Shown here piece after piece: positions 14,326 to 23,341 of a stretch of DNA of 64,000 nucleotides. This DNA is from Hymenobacter sp. IS2118 (GTDB taxonomy: Bacteria > Bacteroidota > Bacteroidia > Cytophagales > Hymenobacteraceae). The position numbers and the translations under genes were made by a program. The stretch lies in the NCBI RefSeq assembly GCF_000715495.1, contig NZ_JNLX01000072.1:1-64000 (forward strand), in the 5' to 3' direction. The notes under the pieces were generated by a model, which worked only from the letters and a program-made list of their open reading frames with translations, was not told the origin of the DNA and searched no databases. Within the stretch, counting starts at the first letter, position 1, and the number at the start of each line of letters is the position of its first letter.

Positions 14326-14601
14326 TTAAGCTGGCATCGAAACTACTTCGCGGGGCAGAACCGTCACGAACGAACGGTCTTTGCGACCTTTCTTGAACTG
14401 AACTTCGCCGTCAACGAGCGCGAACAGCGTGTGGTCCTTGCCCATGCCTACGTTCTCACCGGCGTGGTGCTTGGTACCGCGCTGACGCACGATGATGTTG
14501 CCGGCAACGAGGGCCTGGCCACCGAAGATTTTTACGCCGAGACGTTTGGAATGCGATTCGCGGCCGTTGTTGGACGAGCCGACACCTTTCTTGTGAGCCA
14601 T
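14326..14601 (-). CDS. rpmA: 50S ribosomal protein L27
   Basis: The 91-residue protein is a textbook L27: [16 protein letters not shown], then [37 protein letters not shown]. The N-terminal tail reaches the peptidyl-transferase centre. There is no N-terminal extension needing cleavage as found in Firmicutes. It is downstream of rplU on the same strand, the usual rplU-rpmA operon, separated by an unusually AT-rich 101-bp spacer. Confidence 0.98.
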   Translation of the reverse strand: MAHKKGVGSSNNGRESHSKRLGVKIFGGQALVAGNIIVRQRGTKHHAGENVGMGKDHTLFALVDGEVQFKKGRKDRSFVTVLPREVVSMPA

Positions 14602-14702
14602 GTTGTTGTCTTAATTAAAAATTAAAAATGATGAATTAAAAATGAGTTGAATAGCTGAAGCTGAACAACTTTTAATTTTTAATTCTCAATTTTTAATTGG
14701 CC
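14602..14702. repeat. AT-rich self-complementary spacer between rplU and rpmA
   Basis: AATTAAAAATTAAAAATGA and TTTTTAATTCTCAATTTTTA-type stretches face each other across the spacer and can fold into a hairpin. It may tune the stoichiometry of the two ribosomal proteins, but this is only a suggestion. Confidence 0.5.
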
Positions 14703-15008
14703 TTAGCCGATGCTGTTAATCATTACTTTAGTGAACGACTGGCGGTGGCCGTTCATCTTCTGGTAGCCCTTGCGGCGCTTCTTTTTGAAGACGAGAACTT
14801 TGTCACCCTTCACGTGAGCGAGGATGGTGCCGGTTACGGCAATGTTCAGCTCGGGGGCACCGATGGTCAGCGTGCCGTTGTCGTCGGTCAGCAGGGCGTT
14901 GCCCAGCGTAACGACGTCACCGACGTTGCCGGCCAGTTTGTGAGCGTAAACGAATTTGTTGGCCTCAACCTTGGTCTGCTGGCCAGCTATGTTAACAATT
15001 GCGTACAT
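14703..15008 (-). CDS. rplU: 50S ribosomal protein L21
   Basis: The 101-residue protein matches L21: MYAIVNIAGQQTKVEANKF, a VGDVVTLGNALL core and the conserved end KVLVFKKKRRKGYQKMNGHR. It binds 23S rRNA in the large subunit. ATG 15008 gives the canonical N-terminus; a longer frame runs upstream but has no similarity to L21. First gene of rplU-rpmA. Confidence 0.97.
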   Translation of the reverse strand: MYAIVNIAGQQTKVEANKFVYAHKLAGNVGDVVTLGNALLTDDNGTLTIGAPELNIAVTGTILAHVKGDKVLVFKKKRRKGYQKMNGHRQSFTKVMINSIG

Positions 15009-15207
15009 CAGCTTTCGCGGGTTTTTCTGAAATGGGAAGGCAAAAGTACGAATATGGTTTGGGATTTCCAAGTCTAAGTTCTTAATCGTCATCGGCTGTT
15101 CGCGACCCCACGCTTCATTACTCCCTTCAGCAGGAAACCAGGCAGGTTTCAGGCGCGCAAGAAAATTAAGACAAAAGCTGCCTAAAGCCGGCTGTTTTGG
15201 GGACAAG

Positions 15208-15242
15208 CCCACTTATCCACAGCTGGAATGTGGATAAGTGGG
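15208..15242. promoter_or_regulatory. paired DnaA boxes in a perfect palindrome
   Basis: CCCACTTATCCACA (15208-15221) and TGTGGATAAGTGGG (15229-15242) are perfect complements with a 7-base spacer. Each contains TTATCCACA (15213-15221 forward, 15229-15237 reverse), the exact consensus DnaA box. There is no T-tract, so it is not a typical terminator. It lies 274 bp before nrdB. Confidence 0.65.
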
Positions 15243-15396
15243 AGAAAAGGAGCTGATATTGAGGTGTTTTTGAGTTGCAGGGGCAGAGCCAGGAGAGCAC
15301 CGCTGGCCAATTAATAAGTGAAAATATTCAGGGCTTAACTAAAAATTAATGAATAAAAAACCCTGGATTGGTGGCAATAGCCTCTCGGGACGGGGC

Positions 15397-15404
15397 TATA
15401 TTTG
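15397..15404 (+). promoter_or_regulatory. candidate -7 box for nrdB
   Basis: TATATTTG fits TAnnTTTG exactly and is 112 bp upstream of the nrdB ATG. The nearest upstream TTG is 26 bp away, longer than the usual 19-21 bp, so the assignment is tentative. Confidence 0.4.
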
Positions 15405-15515
15405 ATGCTGGAAGGCCAACTGCTTTTCTGACACGGCGTGTAAACAACTGCCCGATATCAGCAGTTTGCATGCTGTCTTCCTCGACATCACCTGCCACCT
15501 AGAATCCCGCTATTT

Positions 15516-16475
15516 ATGGAGCCGCTCCTCGCCGAAAACCCCAACCGCTTCGTGCTATTTCCCATCCAGAACGATGAGGTGTGGCAGTATTACAAGAAGT
15601 CGCAGGCCTCGTTCTGGACGGCCGAAGAAATTGACCTCTCGCAGGACCAGAAAGACTGGAACAACCTGAACGACAACGAACGGCACTTTATTAAGCACGT
15701 GCTGGCCTTCTTCGCGGCCTCCGACGGTATCGTGAATGAGAACCTGGCCGTGAACTTCATGCAGGAGGTGCAGATGCCCGAGGCGCGCTGCTTCTACGGC
15801 TTCCAGATTATGATGGAAAACATTCACAGCGAAACGTATTCGCTGCTGATTGATACCTACATCAAGGACCCCAAGGAGAAGGACTACCTTTTCAACGCCC
15901 TTGAAACGGTGCCCGCCGTGCAGAAGAAAGGCGAGTGGGCCCTGAAATGGATTAATTCCGAGAATTTCGCCGAGCGCCTCATCGCATTTGCCGCCGTGGA
16001 AGGCATCTTCTTCTCGGGCTCGTTCTGCTCCATTTTCTGGCTGAAAAAGCGCGGCCTTATGCCCGGTCTCACGTTCTCGAATGAATTGATTTCCAGAGAT
16101 GAAGGCCTGCATTGCGACTTTGCCTGCCTCCTCTACGGCTACCTGCAAAACAAGCTGAGCGAAGAGCGGGTGCAAGGCATCATCGCCGACGCCGTGCGCA
16201 TCGAGCAGGAGTTTGTGACCGACGCGCTGCCGGTGAGCCTCATCGGCATGAATGCCAAAAACATGGCGAACTACATCGAGTTTGTGGCCGACCGCCTGCT
16301 GGTGTCTTTGGGGTGCGCTAAGATTTACAACACGGCCAATCCTTTCGATTTCATGGAAATGATTTCGGTGCAGGGCAAAACCAACTTCTTCGAGAAGCGC
16401 GTGGCCGAGTACCAGAAAGCCGGCGTGATGAGCGAGCGCACCGAAAACGCCTTCTCGCTGGACGAGGATTTCTAA
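15516..16475 (+). CDS. nrdB: class Ia ribonucleotide reductase, small subunit
   Basis: The 319-residue R2 protein carries the full diiron set: D70, E101, H104, E162, E196 and H199. The radical tyrosine is Y108 in [13 protein letters not shown]. The C-terminal tail [10 protein letters not shown] is the class Ia type that docks on the large subunit. With NrdA it reduces ribonucleotides to deoxyribonucleotides in the cytoplasm. nrdA lies 2.5 kb downstream in the same direction, with a strong terminator and unrelated genes between, so the two are not one transcript. Two DnaA boxes upstream suggest replication-linked control. Confidence 0.95.
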   Translation: MEPLLAENPNRFVLFPIQNDEVWQYYKKSQASFWTAEEIDLSQDQKDWNNLNDNERHFIKHVLAFFAASDGIVNENLAVNFMQEVQMPEARCFYGFQIMMENIHSETYSLLIDTYIKDPKEKDYLFNALETVPAVQKKGEWALKWINSENFAERLIAFAAVEGIFFSGSFCSIFWLKKRGLMPGLTFSNELISRDEGLHCDFACLLYGYLQNKLSEERVQGIIADAVRIEQEFVTDALPVSLIGMNAKNMANYIEFVADRLLVSLGCAKIYNTANPFDFMEMISVQGKTNFFEKRVAEYQKAGVMSERTENAFSLDEDF

Positions 16476-16500
16476 GCTACTGGCAGTATTTGAGTTATAG

Positions 16501-16547
16501 CCACAAAAAAGCCCGCCGCTACGCAAGTAGGGCGGGCTTTTTTGTGG
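16501..16547. terminator. bidirectional terminator after nrdB
   Basis: CCACAAAAAAGCCCGCC (16501-16517) pairs with GGCGGGCTTTTTTGTGG (16531-16547). A/T tracts on both sides allow it to stop nrdB and the convergent membrane protein gene. Confidence 0.9.
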
Positions 16548-16557
16548 GGCCGGCTGG

Positions 16558-17250
16558 CTAGCGGTAAGCAGGCGTCAGCGCAGGGGCCGGTGCAGCGTCG
16601 GCCGACGCCGCGGGGGCAGGCTCAAACAGCCGGCGTAGCACCAGGTGCGTGGGGATGTATATCACGACCAGTAGGGTAGCCATCCAGCCGAGGAGGTAGA
16701 GCGGGGCGGGCAGCCAGGTTTGGGCGTGGGCATCGTCGAAGCCGAAAACGTAGTTGATGTTGACCGGGATTTTGGGGTCGGGCATGATGGTGCCGGCGGG
16801 CGGCAGCAGGAAGAAGGCCACCAGGCACAGCCCCCAGCCCACGGCCGTCCACGACCAGAGGGCGCGGCGGTCGTAGCCCAGGCGCTTCACCAGAAACAGC
16901 AGCAGGAAGGGCAGCCAGCCGTGGAAGAAGGACAGCCCACGCAAGAACAGCGAGCGGTTGGGGTCGAACATGTAGGCCGTGAGGCCCACGAGATGCACGC
17001 CAAACAATTCCCCCAAAAAGTCGGCGCACCACAGTACTTGCGGCAGCAGGATGCCCACGGCGGCCATTGAAGCGGGCAGCGCCTTCTCCGTCCAGAGGCT
17101 GATGAGGCTGAGCAGAAGGGCTATATCGCAGAAATACAGGAAGTTGGTAGCCCCGTAGTTGACGTAGTACACGGGCACCAGCACCGCCACGAAAGCGGTA
17201 ACCACTAGTTTGAGCCAAAGCGGCAGGCGGGAGGCGGAAGCAGTAAGCAT
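16558..17250 (-). CDS. polytopic membrane protein, uncharacterised
   Basis: The 230-residue protein has about six hydrophobic segments: near residues 11-30, 33-50, 62-82, 107-130, 140-160 and 195-215. Between them are conserved-looking loops with YVNYGATNFLYFCDIALLL, SWTAVGWGLCLVAFFLLPP and INYVFGFDDAHAQTW. The arrangement resembles an uncharacterised family of bacterial membrane-associated proteins. The C-terminus is Ala/Pro-rich. Met at 17250 is preferred because residues further upstream (frame open to 17379) are not membrane-like. Monocistronic; function unknown. Confidence 0.75.
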   Translation of the reverse strand: MLTASASRLPLWLKLVVTAFVAVLVPVYYVNYGATNFLYFCDIALLLSLISLWTEKALPASMAAVGILLPQVLWCADFLGELFGVHLVGLTAYMFDPNRSLFLRGLSFFHGWLPFLLLFLVKRLGYDRRALWSWTAVGWGLCLVAFFLLPPAGTIMPDPKIPVNINYVFGFDDAHAQTWLPAPLYLLGWMATLLVVIYIPTHLVLRRLFEPAPAASADAAPAPALTPAYR

Positions 17251-17735
17251 GCGTGCGAGCGTGAAGTGAGAGCCCGAAACCAGCAACGAGTATGCTGGGA
17301 AGCCGATGCGAAATAAGTGGACTGCAGGCGGATTGCCGAGCCCACATTTACCATAGCAGGACTTTTCAATAAAATACAATTGATTGCAATTAACTGATTG
17401 TCAGATTATAAATTTAAATTATCCAGACTTTGAATCGTTGTTATCCGGGCCTGAAATAGCGGCTAACTGTTGGTCCGCAGGCACCAGCTTAGTACCTTTT
17501 GCCTCCCAAGCAGGCAACTTTTATAGTACTCACGCAACCGTCTTTCTTACGCGCTTTCTCGCAGAGGCCCGCAGAGGTAAACGCGGAGGTTCGCAGATTT
17601 CGCAGCCTGACCTCTGCGAACCTCGGCGAGAATTAACTCTGCGTAAATCCTATTTCCAACTGATTGGCAGCGGTTCAACGAATCGGCTTCCGGCCTGAAA
17701 GAGGTATACAACCAATCCCCATACCGCAGAATCTC
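17251..17735. other. intergenic region with GCAGAGG inverted repeats
   Basis: No gene is supported in these 485 bp. The part at 17550-17650 consists of repeated (G)CAGAGG/CCTCTGC words forming inverted repeats, detailed separately. Confidence 0.6.
17582..17627. repeat. inverted repeat of the CGGAGGTTCGCAGA type
   Basis: CGCGGAGGTTCGCAGA at 17582-17597 is complementary, with one mismatch, to TCTGCGAACCTCGGCG at 17613-17628. Flanking GCAGAGG words at 17561 and 17571 extend the pattern. It looks like a dispersed spacer repeat. Confidence 0.65.
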
Positions 17736-17969
17736 ATGAGCCTGAGCATCGAAACCCACGACAACCAGTGGCCCTTGCCGGGCCAACTCGACCCCAACCT
17801 GACGCCCTGCGCCTTCTGCCGTCGCCGGCTGCTGGTGAACGGCAAGCCGGTATTCGAAACCTGTTCGTGCAAAGCCTTGGGGCCGCCCGTGACGATTGGG
17901 GCGCTGGCCGTAGCGGGCGCGGCGTTGCTGGCGGGCGCGGGACTGTGGTGGTGGCGCGGCCGGAAGTAG
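17736..17969 (+). CDS. small Cys-motif membrane protein, hypothetical
   Basis: The 77-residue protein combines a short Cys cluster (PCAFCRRR at about 24-31 and ETCSCK at about 41-46) with one C-terminal membrane segment (TIGALAVAGAALLAGAGLWWW) followed by RGRK. The CxxC...CxC spacing could bind zinc. Tail-anchored topology with the Cys cluster in the cytoplasm fits the positive residues after the helix. ATG 17736 starts the acidic N-terminus. No known family recognised. Confidence 0.6.
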   Translation: MSLSIETHDNQWPLPGQLDPNLTPCAFCRRRLLVNGKPVFETCSCKALGPPVTIGALAVAGAALLAGAGLWWWRGRK

Positions 17970-18181
17970 CCGGCGTTTCAGCGCGTGGCAACACGAAACG
18001 GTCGCGGCCTGGCGTTGCGGGAGCTATGACGAGACTTCGACGCTTCTTGGAGTAGCTGCGGCCATGGATGCCATATCTGATATGTTGGGCTGGCTAGGCA
18101 TGTCAAACCAATAAATGCTGAGTGCAAGGCCTTTGCCAGTCGTGGTGTAATGAGTGCTGTTGACTTACTACTGAAGCGGTT

Positions 18182-18628
18182 ATGAACAAATTGATTGTTG
18201 GGTCGCTGATTGTCTTGCCAATCTTCTGGCTGCCTTGGTTTCACGCCACGGCGCAATCCAGTGCCGCCCCTGGCCGTCGCCAATCAACACGGCAAGACCC
18301 TGGGGATTGCCCGTACCATTACGTGGAACAAATGCCTTCACTGCCGAAAGGGGGAGGGATTGCTGCCATCACGAATGAGATTGGAAGAACGGTGAAAGTG
18401 CCTCGGATACAGCCGCAACTACCTTGGCGGCGTAGCGTGGTCTATTTCGTAGTGGGAACCAAGGGCAATGTCTATCGGGAAACAATCCTGAAAAGTAGTG
18501 GCGTGGCCACCTACGACGAAGCGCTATTAGCCGCAGTGCGAGCTTTGCCCCGACTGGTACCGGGGCGTCAAAATGGAAGAGCTGTACCGGTGGGACTTAC
18601 GATACCGATTCGGGTCGAAGTGCGATAA
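18182..18628 (+). CDS. TonB C-terminal-like domain protein, secreted
   Basis: The 148-residue protein has a signal peptide (about 1-25, ending HATAQ). Its C-terminal half looks like the TonB C-terminal fold: VVYFVVGTKGNVYRETILKS, then GVATYDEALLAAVRALPRLVPG and VPVGLTIPIRVEVR. There is no TM-anchor plus proline-rich linker, so it is not a complete energy transducer. Bacteroidota have many such stand-alone TonB_C proteins of unknown role. It is flanked by unrelated genes, and the residues before the domain (PGRRQSTRQDPG) look disordered. Confidence 0.7.
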   Translation: MNKLIVGSLIVLPIFWLPWFHATAQSSAAPGRRQSTRQDPGDCPYHYVEQMPSLPKGGGIAAITNEIGRTVKVPRIQPQLPWRRSVVYFVVGTKGNVYRETILKSSGVATYDEALLAAVRALPRLVPGRQNGRAVPVGLTIPIRVEVR

Positions 18629-18986
18629 AAATTGTTTTTGCTGACGAAAACGAAGGAGCAATTTGCGCGCAGGAATGATAAGCACCTCTGTCCCTGATTG
18701 TGTGCCTGTGATTGCATGGAGATGGAAGCATTGTTACTAGCCGACAACGCTCACTTCCAAAAACTGGCCTGCATCGCATCCAGAGCAATATGTGGAAAAC
18801 TTCCCCATTTTTTCCTTGCCCTCCCAAAACCCAGGCGGTAATTTCCGGGATTGAATACCACCGGGCTGCCACTACCCGTTGCCTTCCGTTCTACCCTTCC
18901 CCAAACTGCCTCAACGACTTGCCGCCGGCCCTGCGCCGCGCCGGCTACATTCTATACGCAAAAACCCACACCAAAACACCACTGGT
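18629..18986. other. intergenic region before nrdA
   Basis: The 358-bp spacer holds the nrdA promoter by position. An open frame continues upstream of the nrdA ATG but encodes a Pro/Arg-rich stretch unlike R1 proteins. I see no NrdR-like or DnaA box here. Confidence 0.5.
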
Positions 18987-21368
18987 ATGCTAGTAATTAA
19001 ACGCGACGGCCGCCGCGAATCCGTCAAGTTCGACAAAGTAACCGCCCGCATTGAGAAGCTTTGCTACGGGCTGAACATGGATTTCGTGTCGCCGATTGCC
19101 GTGGCCATGAAGGTGATTGACGGCATCTACGACGGCGTGACGACCGTGGAGCTCGACAACCTCGCCGCCGAAACGGCCGCCTCGCTCACCACCAAGCACC
19201 CGGACTACGCTATTCTGGCGGCCCGCATTGCGGTGAGCAACCTGCACAAGGTGACGTCGAAGTCCTTCAGCAGCACCATGAAGCGGCTTTATACCTACGA
19301 GGACCCGAAGAATGGCGACAATGCTTCGCTGCTGGCTACTGATGTGTGGGAGGTAATTCATAAGAATGCCCACACCCTGGACTCGGCCATTATCTACGAC
19401 CGGGACTACAACTACGACTTCTTCGGCTTCAAGACGCTGGAGCGGAGCTACCTGCTGCGCCTGGAGGGCAAGGTGGTGGAGCGGCCGCAGCACATGCTGA
19501 TGCGCGTGTCGGTGGGCATCCACAAGGAGGACATTGATTCGGTTATCAAGACGTATAACTTGCTGAGCGAGCGGTGGTTTACGCATGCCACGCCCACGCT
19601 GTTCAACGCCGGCACGCCGAAGCCGCAGATGTCGAGCTGCTTCCTGCTCACGATGAAGGACGACTCGATTGATGGCATTTATGACACCTTGAAGAACTGC
19701 GCGCTGATTTCGCAGTCGGCCGGTGGCATTGGGCTATCGGTGAGCAATGTGCGGGCTACGGGCTCCTACATTAAAGGGACGAATGGCAACTCGAACGGGC
19801 TGGTGCCGATGCTGAAGGTGTTCAACGACACGGCCCGCTACGTGGACCAGGGCGGTGGGAAGCGCAAGGGCGCGTTCGCCATTTACCTGGAGCCCTGGCA
19901 CGCCGATATTTTCGAATTCCTGGACCTGAAGAAGAACCACGGCAAGGAGGAAATGCGCGCCCGCGACCTGTTTTACGCCCTCTGGACGCCCGATTTGTTC
20001 ATGAAGCGCGTGGAGGAAAACGGCGACTGGACGCTGATGTGCCCGCACGAGTGCCCCGGCATGGAGAATTCCTGGGGTCCGGAATTCGAGAAGCTGTACC
20101 TGAAGTACGAGAAGGAGGGCCGCGGCCGCCGCACCATCAAGGCGCAGGAGCTGTGGTTCGCCATTCTGGAAAGCCAGACGGAGACGGGCACGCCCTACAT
20201 GCTGTTCAAGGACGCGGCCAACGGCAAATCGAACCAGCAGAACTTGGGCACGATTAAGAGCTCGAACCTGTGCACCGAGATTATTGAGTACACCGACAAA
20301 GACGAAATTGCGGTGTGCAACCTGGCTTCGCTGGCGCTGCCCCGCTACCTCGTGACGGACGCCAAGGGCAACACCACTTTCGACCACGACAAGCTGTACG
20401 AGGTGACCTACCAGGCCACGCTGAACCTGAACAAGGTGATTGACGTGAACTACTACCCGGTGCCCGAAACGCAGAAGTCGAACTTCCGCCACCGGCCCAT
20501 CGGGCTGGGCGTGCAGGGGCTGGCCGATACGTTTATTGCCCTGCGCATGCCCTTCGAGAGCGACGAAGCCTGCGGCCTGAACAAGGACATCTTCGAAACC
20601 ATCTACTTCGCGGCCATGACGGCTTCGAAGGACCTCGCCATCAAGGACGGGCACTACGAAACCTTCCCCGGCTCGCCCCTGAGCCAGGGCAAGTTCCAAT
20701 TCGACCTCTGGAACGTGACGCCCGACTCGGGCCGCTGGGACTGGGAGAGCCTGCGCGCCGAGGTGGTGAAGCACGGCGCCCGCAACTCGCTGCTGGTGGC
20801 GCCCATGCCCACGGCCAGCACCGCCCAGATTCTGGGCAACAACGAGTCGTTTGAGCCCTACACGAGCAACATTTACGTGCGCCGGGTGCTCAGCGGGGAG
20901 TTTATGGTGGTGAACAAGCACCTGCTGAAGGACCTGGTGGCTCTGGGCCTCTGGAACGACGGCATGAAGCAGGAAATCATCGCCGCCAACGGCTCGGTGC
21001 AGGGCATTGCCCGCATCCCGCAGCACATCAAGGACCTGTACAAGACGGTGTGGGAGATTTCGCAGCGCCGCATCATCGACCAGGCCGCCGACCGCGGGGC
21101 CTACATCTGCCAGAGCCAGAGCCTGAACCTGCACGTGCAAAACGTGAACTTCGGCAAGCTCACCAGCATGCACTTCCACAGCTGGAAGCGCGGCCTGAAA
21201 ACCGGCATGTACTACCTGCGCACCAAAGCCGCCGCCGACGCCATCAAGTTCACGGTGGAAAAGCAAGCCGCCGAAACCCTGGAGCCCATGGCCCTGGTGG
21301 AGCAAAACCAAGCCGACATGAGCTGCTCGCTGGACAACCCGGATGCCTGCGAGGCGTGTGGGTCGTAA
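18987..21368 (+). CDS. nrdA: class Ia ribonucleotide reductase, large subunit
   Basis: The 793-residue R1 protein starts with an ATP-cone ([19 protein letters not shown], about 1-95), the allosteric activity site. Catalytic cysteines are C218 (SSCFLLTM) and C444 ([10 protein letters not shown]) as the redox pair and C429 (SSNLCTEI) as the thiyl radical site. The C-terminal tail has the CxxC shuttle pair C788/C791 in [26 protein letters not shown] and [19 protein letters not shown] are family blocks. It reduces NDPs with NrdB. ATG 18987 gives the standard ATP-cone N-terminus. A strong terminator follows immediately. Confidence 0.96.
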   Translation: MLVIKRDGRRESVKFDKVTARIEKLCYGLNMDFVSPIAVAMKVIDGIYDGVTTVELDNLAAETAASLTTKHPDYAILAARIAVSNLHKVTSKSFSSTMKRLYTYEDPKNGDNASLLATDVWEVIHKNAHTLDSAIIYDRDYNYDFFGFKTLERSYLLRLEGKVVERPQHMLMRVSVGIHKEDIDSVIKTYNLLSERWFTHATPTLFNAGTPKPQMSSCFLLTMKDDSIDGIYDTLKNCALISQSAGGIGLSVSNVRATGSYIKGTNGNSNGLVPMLKVFNDTARYVDQGGGKRKGAFAIYLEPWHADIFEFLDLKKNHGKEEMRARDLFYALWTPDLFMKRVEENGDWTLMCPHECPGMENSWGPEFEKLYLKYEKEGRGRRTIKAQELWFAILESQTETGTPYMLFKDAANGKSNQQNLGTIKSSNLCTEIIEYTDKDEIAVCNLASLALPRYLVTDAKGNTTFDHDKLYEVTYQATLNLNKVIDVNYYPVPETQKSNFRHRPIGLGVQGLADTFIALRMPFESDEACGLNKDIFETIYFAAMTASKDLAIKDGHYETFPGSPLSQGKFQFDLWNVTPDSGRWDWESLRAEVVKHGARNSLLVAPMPTASTAQILGNNESFEPYTSNIYVRRVLSGEFMVVNKHLLKDLVALGLWNDGMKQEIIAANGSVQGIARIPQHIKDLYKTVWEISQRRIIDQAADRGAYICQSQSLNLHVQNVNFGKLTSMHFHSWKRGLKTGMYYLRTKAAADAIKFTVEKQAAETLEPMALVEQNQADMSCSLDNPDACEACGS

Positions 21369-21384
21369 AGCTTGCAACAGTTAG

Positions 21385-21429
21385 CTATTAAAAGGGCAGA
21401 AAGCTTTCAGCTTTCTGCCCTTTTAATAG
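21385..21429 (+). terminator. strong intrinsic terminator after nrdA
   Basis: CTATTAAAAGGGCAGAAAG (21385-21403) and its exact complement (21411-21429) form a 19-bp stem with a 7-base loop. T-rich bases in the right arm complete it. It begins 17 bp after the nrdA stop. Confidence 0.9.
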
Positions 21430-21473
21430 CGTTAATTCCCCATTATTCAGTCCTTTCTACTCAAAGATTTAAG

Positions 21474-22841
21474 TTGGATAAATTATTAGAATTTGCAGTA
21501 AAATATTGGCGTAAAAGAACAGGGCTCTTTGTTAGCGCAGTATTATGCATAGCAGTTTATTTCACATCGGTGAAATTATTTGTCGATGACATAAAAATTC
21601 AGGAAACCTACGTCTTTCATGCACCATTCTTAGTAGCTATATTATTAATTCTATTCATAGCATGGGTCAGTACGTCCCGGCGAAAGCATATTGCGTCAGG
21701 TGAAAAGGTATTTAAGATTGGGCTTTCGTTCCTATCAGATGAAGCAATTAATGACCCCAAAATATGGTCTATTATAAATCCTATACTTAAGGATATAGAC
21801 AGGTCTAAGAATCTGGATTTTTTAAAAATAATTCCTTTGGATGAAAACAGATTCAGAAACAGAGAGGATGTAGGAAAATATATTGCTAGTAATTTATTCG
21901 ATATAAAAAACGTTTTATGGCTGCAAGTAGAGAGTGGCCAAATAGATAGTAATGACAAAGTGCTTATTAAGCGTGGAACCTTCGTGTGTGAACGGCCTTA
22001 TGATGGAGTAATATTCCATGGGACACGAATTGACATCAGAAAGGAAGTTCTCATAAGAACGGTCAACAAGAGTTGGGGGTATCTCGAAAAAGAATCTTTG
22101 ATAGAAAAACGGAGACTCAAAGAGAATCTAAAAGATATTATACTTTACTATGCAGGAATAAACCTTTTGTGCTTAGGCCAATTTGAAGAGAGCCTCAAGA
22201 CACTTAAGGTTCTGTACCATAGTGACGGACAGCCTAAAATTGTTGAAGCAAAGGAAACTCAAGATGTGTCCTTGCAAAATGCGTTAGCTGAAAGGTTGGG
22301 TGAGATTTTGGCTAAATTATATACACAGGTATCACACGATTACCATAATTCAAATCAGAATGAGAAAGCATTCAAATTTTTATTGGAGGCCGAAGCGGTA
22401 ATACAAGACAACGGGGCAAATTATTGGAATTTTGTTCAGTTAGCAAGATTGTATTATGAGGCAGGTGACCTAAATAAGGCAACATTGTATACTGATAAAA
22501 TGGAGGCATCAAAAGGATTTACTAATGAGGTAGCATTAAACAGAGGGTTTTTTTCTGTCATCAAAGGCGATTCGGCCGAGCTTATCAAAAATTATAAGCG
22601 TTTGCGTCCAAATAAGTCGCGAATAAATGGTGTAGACGTGTTGGCGTTTTTGAACAGAGAATCTAGCAAATTCCCACAACACGCCGCTTTGTTTAAGTAT
22701 GCGATGGGATTCATAAAAATGAATTACGTAACTTATAGTGAGGGTAGGAAAGAGCTTGGAAAGCTAATTTCAGAAATTAGAACTAATCCTGACTACAGTA
22801 AAATAACAGCTCATTGTCAGCTAATAATGGCAAAACGGTGA
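21474..22841 (+). CDS. AT-rich membrane-anchored protein with TolB-like and TPR-like parts
   Basis: The gene is clearly AT-rich against its GC-rich neighbours, indicating transfer. Counting from TTG 21474, two membrane segments lie near 15-35 and 49-68. The middle part (about 75-200) has EDVGKYIASNLFDIKNVLWL followed by a VESGQIDSNDKVLI strand pair. This resembles the TolB-N/FlgO-type module found before TPRs in signalling proteins. The rest is helical with TPR-like pairs (LGQFEESLKTLKVLY, ARLYYEAGDLNKATLYTDKM). No ATG is in frame near the N-terminus. The open frame extends upstream to 21372, but through the nrdA terminator, so TTG 21474 or another non-ATG start is more likely. No catalytic motif is seen. 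Domain calls are inference. Confidence 0.6.
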   Translation: MDKLLEFAVKYWRKRTGLFVSAVLCIAVYFTSVKLFVDDIKIQETYVFHAPFLVAILLILFIAWVSTSRRKHIASGEKVFKIGLSFLSDEAINDPKIWSIINPILKDIDRSKNLDFLKIIPLDENRFRNREDVGKYIASNLFDIKNVLWLQVESGQIDSNDKVLIKRGTFVCERPYDGVIFHGTRIDIRKEVLIRTVNKSWGYLEKESLIEKRRLKENLKDIILYYAGINLLCLGQFEESLKTLKVLYHSDGQPKIVEAKETQDVSLQNALAERLGEILAKLYTQVSHDYHNSNQNEKAFKFLLEAEAVIQDNGANYWNFVQLARLYYEAGDLNKATLYTDKMEASKGFTNEVALNRGFFSVIKGDSAELIKNYKRLRPNKSRINGVDVLAFLNRESSKFPQHAALFKYAMGFIKMNYVTYSEGRKELGKLISEIRTNPDYSKITAHCQLIMAKR

Positions 22842-22856
22842 ATCTAATACATAGCA

Positions 22857-22910
22857 TAGTATCATCCAGCCGCTGCCGCCCCCGGTCGCGGCGGGTGGGC
22901 GTTTGGGGCC
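22857..22910 (+). repeat. GC-rich hairpin repeat, copy 1
   Basis: TAGTATCATCC, then GCCGC, then CGCCCCCGGTCGCGGCGGGT followed by GGGCGTTTGGGGCC. The second half folds imperfectly (CGCCC...GGGCG). It is the same element as copies 2 and 3, in the same orientation, and lies between the AT-rich gene and hicB. Confidence 0.8.
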
Positions 22911-22921
22911 GGGGGGCCGCA

Positions 22922-23200
22922 TTAGGCCCAGTTGTATGTTACAGTCGCTGGGGTAGCGTGTCGCTGCCAGCCCAAAGCCAAAAGGAGTTGGTTCAACGTT
23001 CCGCGTTGGACGACATCCTGCTTAAAACAAGTCAGCGCTTCGTTGAACGCATGACGGGCTTCTGCTTCGGTGTCACCGTAGGAGGATAATTCCAGCGCCG
23101 GGCAGTAAGCAACGTATTGGCCGCTGTCATCAAGCACCAGTTGGGTTTCTACCTGTAAATCTGTGATGGTCCCGTGTTGGTCAGTTGTGAGAATCTCCAT
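22922..23200 (-). CDS. HicB-family antitoxin-like protein (orphan)
   Basis: The 92-residue protein has the partially degraded RNase-H fold of HicB: LVLDDSGQYVAYCPALELSS then YGDTEAEARHAFNEALTCFK. HicB proteins neutralise the HicA mRNA interferase. No HicA-like frame is found on either side: the downstream side is the end of the AT-rich gene and the upstream side a repeat. It is therefore an orphan or solo regulator. It has no obvious C-terminal HTH (the end is RHATPATVTYNWA). ATG 23200 is the only good start. It sits in the first cassette bounded by repeat copies 1 and 2. Confidence 0.8.
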   Translation of the reverse strand: MEILTTDQHGTITDLQVETQLVLDDSGQYVAYCPALELSSYGDTEAEARHAFNEALTCFKQDVVQRGTLNQLLLALGWQRHATPATVTYNWA

Positions 23201-23227
23201 AGGCTAAAGGTAATGAGAGGCGTATGG

Positions 23228-23283
23228 TAGTATCACCAAGCCGCCTTCGCCCCCGGTCGCGGCGGGTGGGCGTTTAGGGGCCG
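23228..23283 (+). repeat. GC-rich hairpin repeat, copy 2
   Basis: TAGTATCACCA, then AGCCGCCTTCG, then CCCCCGGTCGCGGCGGGTGG and GCGTTTAGGGGCC. It matches copy 1 over about 54 bp and copy 3 over its central 32 bp, all in direct orientation. Confidence 0.85.
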
Positions 23284-23341
23284 TGGGGCGGGGTGGCGCT
23301 TGCGTATCTTTAGCCACCTGGAAACGGCTGCTTCATCGGCT

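Larger units (their letters stand above)
15009..15515. promoter_or_regulatory. divergent regulatory region rplU / nrdB
   Basis: This 507-bp spacer contains no supportable gene. It holds a perfect palindrome of two DnaA boxes (15208-15242), an AT-rich tract (about 15308-15360) and a TATATTTG box at 15397-15404 upstream of nrdB. Confidence 0.6.

Noticed and set aside
15009..15515. Chromosomal origin (oriC)
   Set aside because: Only two DnaA boxes are present and no dnaA, dnaN or other origin-linked gene is nearby; a regulatory site for nrdB is the more modest reading.
21372..21473. Extension of the AT-rich gene upstream to TTG 21372
   Set aside because: These codons run through the 19-bp perfect nrdA terminator stem and are better explained as non-coding.
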